From assembly GCA_937890745.1 (NCBI GenBank), contig CALADH010000057.1, positions 1 through 16,065 on the forward strand: DNA of 16,065 bases. The letters are read 5' to 3'. This DNA is from Scybalocola_A sp900557175. Lineage in GTDB: Bacteria; Bacillota; Clostridia; Lachnospirales; Lachnospiraceae. The notes beneath the pieces were generated by a model, which saw only the letters and a program-made list of their open reading frames with translations, did not search any database and was not told the DNA's origin. Positions 14,512 to 16,065 of this stretch are shown piece after piece; the first letter of the stretch is position 1; every line of letters begins with the position of its first letter. A program made the position numbers and the translations under genes.

Positions 14512-14539
14512 TTGACATTATCATCTGATATGATATATT
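14512..14539 (+). promoter_or_regulatory. Promoter of the amidoligase gene with internal inverted repeat
   Basis: A consensus TTGACA (14512-14517) and TATATT (14534-14539) are separated by 16 bases. A perfect inverted repeat, TATCAT-N5-ATGATA (14519-14535), fills the spacer and enters the -10 box, so a dimeric repressor bound here would block transcription. Confidence 0.7.
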
Positions 14540-14564
14540 GAACTCACAAAAGAACCCAAACAAG

Positions 14565-14587
14565 CGTTTGCATAGACGGTGCAAGCG
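14565..14587 (+). promoter_or_regulatory. Leader hairpin upstream of the amidoligase gene
   Basis: CGTTTGCA and TGCAAGCG pair over eight positions (one G-U) around a 7-base loop, five bases before the AAGGAGG ribosome binding site (14593-14599). The sequence CAAGCG also occurs twice (14561 and 14582). It may affect mRNA stability or translation; no riboswitch class was recognised. Confidence 0.45.
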
Positions 14588-14607
14588 ACACCAAGGAGGA
14601 TAAAATC

Positions 14608-15531
14608 ATGTCAGAACTTTTAAAAAAACAACTATTCGGAGTCGAAATCGAGTTTACAGGTATTTCAAGAGCAACCGCAGCAAAATTGGTTGCAGAAAAA
14701 TTAAGCTCAACAGTCGTAGGATCTGCAAGCGATGCTTACTACACAAGAAAATTGAAAGATTCACAGGGGCGCATATGGAAAGTCATGAGAGATTCATCTA
14801 TTAGACCGGCAAAAAAATCTGAAGATGAGGATATGGATGAATACAGAGTTGAATTCGTAACTCCACCACTTAATTATGAAGATATTGAATTACTTCAAGC
14901 AATCGTCAGAAAATTTAAAGACGCCGGCGCTGTAGTAAATAGTAGCTGTGGAATCCATGTGCACGTTGACGGTGTTAATCATAGTGCAAAAACACTAAGG
15001 AGACTTGTTGATTTTATAGTCGCACGTCAGAATCTTATTTACGAAGCACTTAATATCGGAGACAGAAAAAATCGATGGTGCAAGCCACTAAACAAGAAAA
15101 TACTTGCAGAAATGAAAAAAGCGAAAAATCTTACAAATGAAGATGCAGAGAAAATATGGTACAGCGAAGCAAACGACAATTATTATGGTGGAATCAATCA
15201 TGGCCATTATAACGAAACTAGATATCACGGAATCAATCTCCATTCATTTTTTTCAAAGGGAACCGTTGAATTCAGGTTATTTAACAGCACACTCCATGCT
15301 GGAAAGATTAAAGCATACATTCAGTTTTGTCTTGCCCTCTCCGCTTGGGCAATCGAATCCGGAGACAATATCTCATTCAGAAACATCTCAAATTATACTG
15401 CAGATAAAAAAGTCACAATAATGAGAAACATTTTAATTAACAGACTTGGGCTTTCAGGAGATGAATTTAAAACCTGCAGACTGCACCTTATGACACCTCT
15501 TAAAGAAAATGCCCAACGAGTAGCTGCTTAA
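14608..15531 (+). CDS. Putative amidoligase (glutamine-synthetase-like COOH-NH2 ligase)
   Basis: Predicted ATP-dependent ligase joining a carboxylate to an amine, of the amidoligase family with a glutamine-synthetase-like fold; substrate unknown. The 307 residues have the family's ordered motifs: GVEIEF at 11-16 (metal-binding acidic residues E13 and E15), WKVMRDSS at 57-64, the YRVEFVTPPL block at 79-88, CGIHVHVD at 114-121 (H117, H119), and YHGINLHSFF followed by GTVEFRLFNSTL at 206-229 (E221, R223). All expected catalytic positions appear intact. The ATG at 14608 has AAGGAGG eight bases upstream and its own promoter. The gamma-glutamylcyclotransferase-like gene follows 52 bases later on the same strand. 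Arginine codons are often AGA, unlike the core genes to the left, suggesting acquisition. Amidoligase-cyclotransferase pairs are known from comparative genomics, supporting a linked glutamyl-conjugate pathway. Confidence 0.88.
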   Translation: MSELLKKQLFGVEIEFTGISRATAAKLVAEKLSSTVVGSASDAYYTRKLKDSQGRIWKVMRDSSIRPAKKSEDEDMDEYRVEFVTPPLNYEDIELLQAIVRKFKDAGAVVNSSCGIHVHVDGVNHSAKTLRRLVDFIVARQNLIYEALNIGDRKNRWCKPLNKKILAEMKKAKNLTNEDAEKIWYSEANDNYYGGINHGHYNETRYHGINLHSFFSKGTVEFRLFNSTLHAGKIKAYIQFCLALSAWAIESGDNISFRNISNYTADKKVTIMRNILINRLGLSGDEFKTCRLHLMTPLKENAQRVAA

Positions 15532-15583
15532 TATAGATAGAATATGCTGTGCTATCGGCAATACGGGCAGAAAGGATTAAGAA

Positions 15584-16021
15584 ATGAGCAAATTATATGT
15601 CGCATACGGAAGTAACCTGAACAAAGAACAAATGGCAAGAAGATGCCCTACTGCCAAAATATACGGAACGGGATTTTTAAATAATTGGGAATTGATATAT
15701 CGGGGTAGCAAGACCGGTGCTTATGCCACTATACGAAGAAAAAAAGGAAGCAAACTTCCTGTTGCCGTTTGGAAAATCGAAGATATTGACGAACGAAACT
15801 TAGATATATATGAGGGATATCCCAAACTTTATTTTAAAAGAAATGTAATGGTTTCGTTGCCTGCTGGATTAAAAAAGGCCATGGTCTATGTCATGGATCC
15901 TATGCGATTGCCGGGCACACCAAGCCCTCATTATATTGATACAATTTATGAGGGATATACCGATTTCGGCTTAGATTATCAATATCTTAAAGATTCTTTA
16001 TATTTGAATAACTGGTGCTAG
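15584..16021 (+). CDS. Gamma-glutamylcyclotransferase (AIG2-like) family protein
   Basis: Predicted cyclotransferase that releases 5-oxoproline from gamma-glutamyl amines, or a related AIG2-like enzyme. The 145-residue protein has the substrate-binding loop YGSNL at 8-12, the strand VAVWKI at 60-65, and the conserved DIYEGYPKLY block at 74-83, in which E77 is the expected catalytic acid. The length is normal and no signal peptide or membrane segment is seen. The ATG at 15584 is preceded by AAAGGA at suitable spacing, 52 bases after the amidoligase stop with no terminator between, so the two are likely one transcript. Together they suggest formation and breakdown (or trimming) of a gamma-glutamyl or similar amide conjugate. 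The true substrate cannot be read from sequence. Confidence 0.87.
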   Translation: MSKLYVAYGSNLNKEQMARRCPTAKIYGTGFLNNWELIYRGSKTGAYATIRRKKGSKLPVAVWKIEDIDERNLDIYEGYPKLYFKRNVMVSLPAGLKKAMVYVMDPMRLPGTPSPHYIDTIYEGYTDFGLDYQYLKDSLYLNNWC

Positions 16022-16065
16022 AATATAAATAGTACAAGTCAAAATGAGAATTCCTTATAAGAAAA

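Noticed and set aside
1..16065. tRNA genes, rRNA genes, CRISPR arrays, insertion sequences
   Set aside because: None was seen: no spaced identical repeats of CRISPR type, no transposase-like protein, and no recognisable structural RNA gene.

Overview
The window reads as a chromosomal segment of a low-to-moderate GC member of the Bacillota, most likely class Clostridia and plausibly Lachnospiraceae. This is inferred from the conserved plsX-acpP-rnc-smc-ftsY / ylxM-ffh-rpsP-khpA-rimM-trmD-rplS gene order, the strong AGGAGG-type ribosome binding sites, and the style of the proteins. No rRNA, tRNA, CRISPR array or insertion sequence was recognised.

From 1 to about 14.4 kb every gene lies on the minus strand, so the operons read right to left. 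Operon A (13.9 to 5.5 kb) starts at a sigma-A-type promoter before plsX. It runs plsX, acpP, rnc, smc, ftsY, ilvA and a GNAT acetyltransferase with gaps of 1-22 bases. Operon B (5.5 to 1.7 kb) has its own promoter and runs ylxM, ffh, rpsP, khpA, rimM, trmD. Operon C starts at a promoter directly downstream of trmD and holds rplS, then a terminator-like hairpin, then rbgA and the 5' part of lepB, which leaves the window. Together these genes cover phospholipid precursor supply (PlsX, ACP), RNA processing (RNase III), chromosome organisation (SMC), protein targeting and export (FtsY, Ffh, YlxM, signal peptidase I) and ribosome/tRNA maturation (S16, L19, RimM, TrmD, RbgA, KhpA). The odd members are ilvA and the GNAT gene, which sit between ftsY and ylxM, genes that are adjacent in Bacillus subtilis.

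Right of plsX the character changes. A 332-base gap holds the plsX promoter, a 12-bp-stem hairpin and three tandem 11-bp repeats. It is followed by a small Cro/C1-type HTH gene (minus strand) and, divergently, a plus-strand pair: a glutamine-synthetase-fold amidoligase and a gamma-glutamylcyclotransferase-like protein. Their codon use looks more A-rich (AGA arginine codons) than the core genes. This three-gene cassette is the accessory part of the window and the best candidate for unusual biology: one enzyme expected to form amide bonds to a carboxylate, one expected to release gamma-glutamyl groups as a cyclic product, and a nearby repressor-like protein. The coupling of these two families is already known from comparative genomics; the substrate is not evident here.

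Several RNA- or DNA-level structures deserve attention: a palindrome covering the ylxM ribosome binding site just downstream of its promoter, a khpA-rimM spacer in which two left arms compete for one right arm, and inverted repeats inside both divergent promoters of the HTH/amidoligase region. Structures were read by eye; no folding or database search was run.
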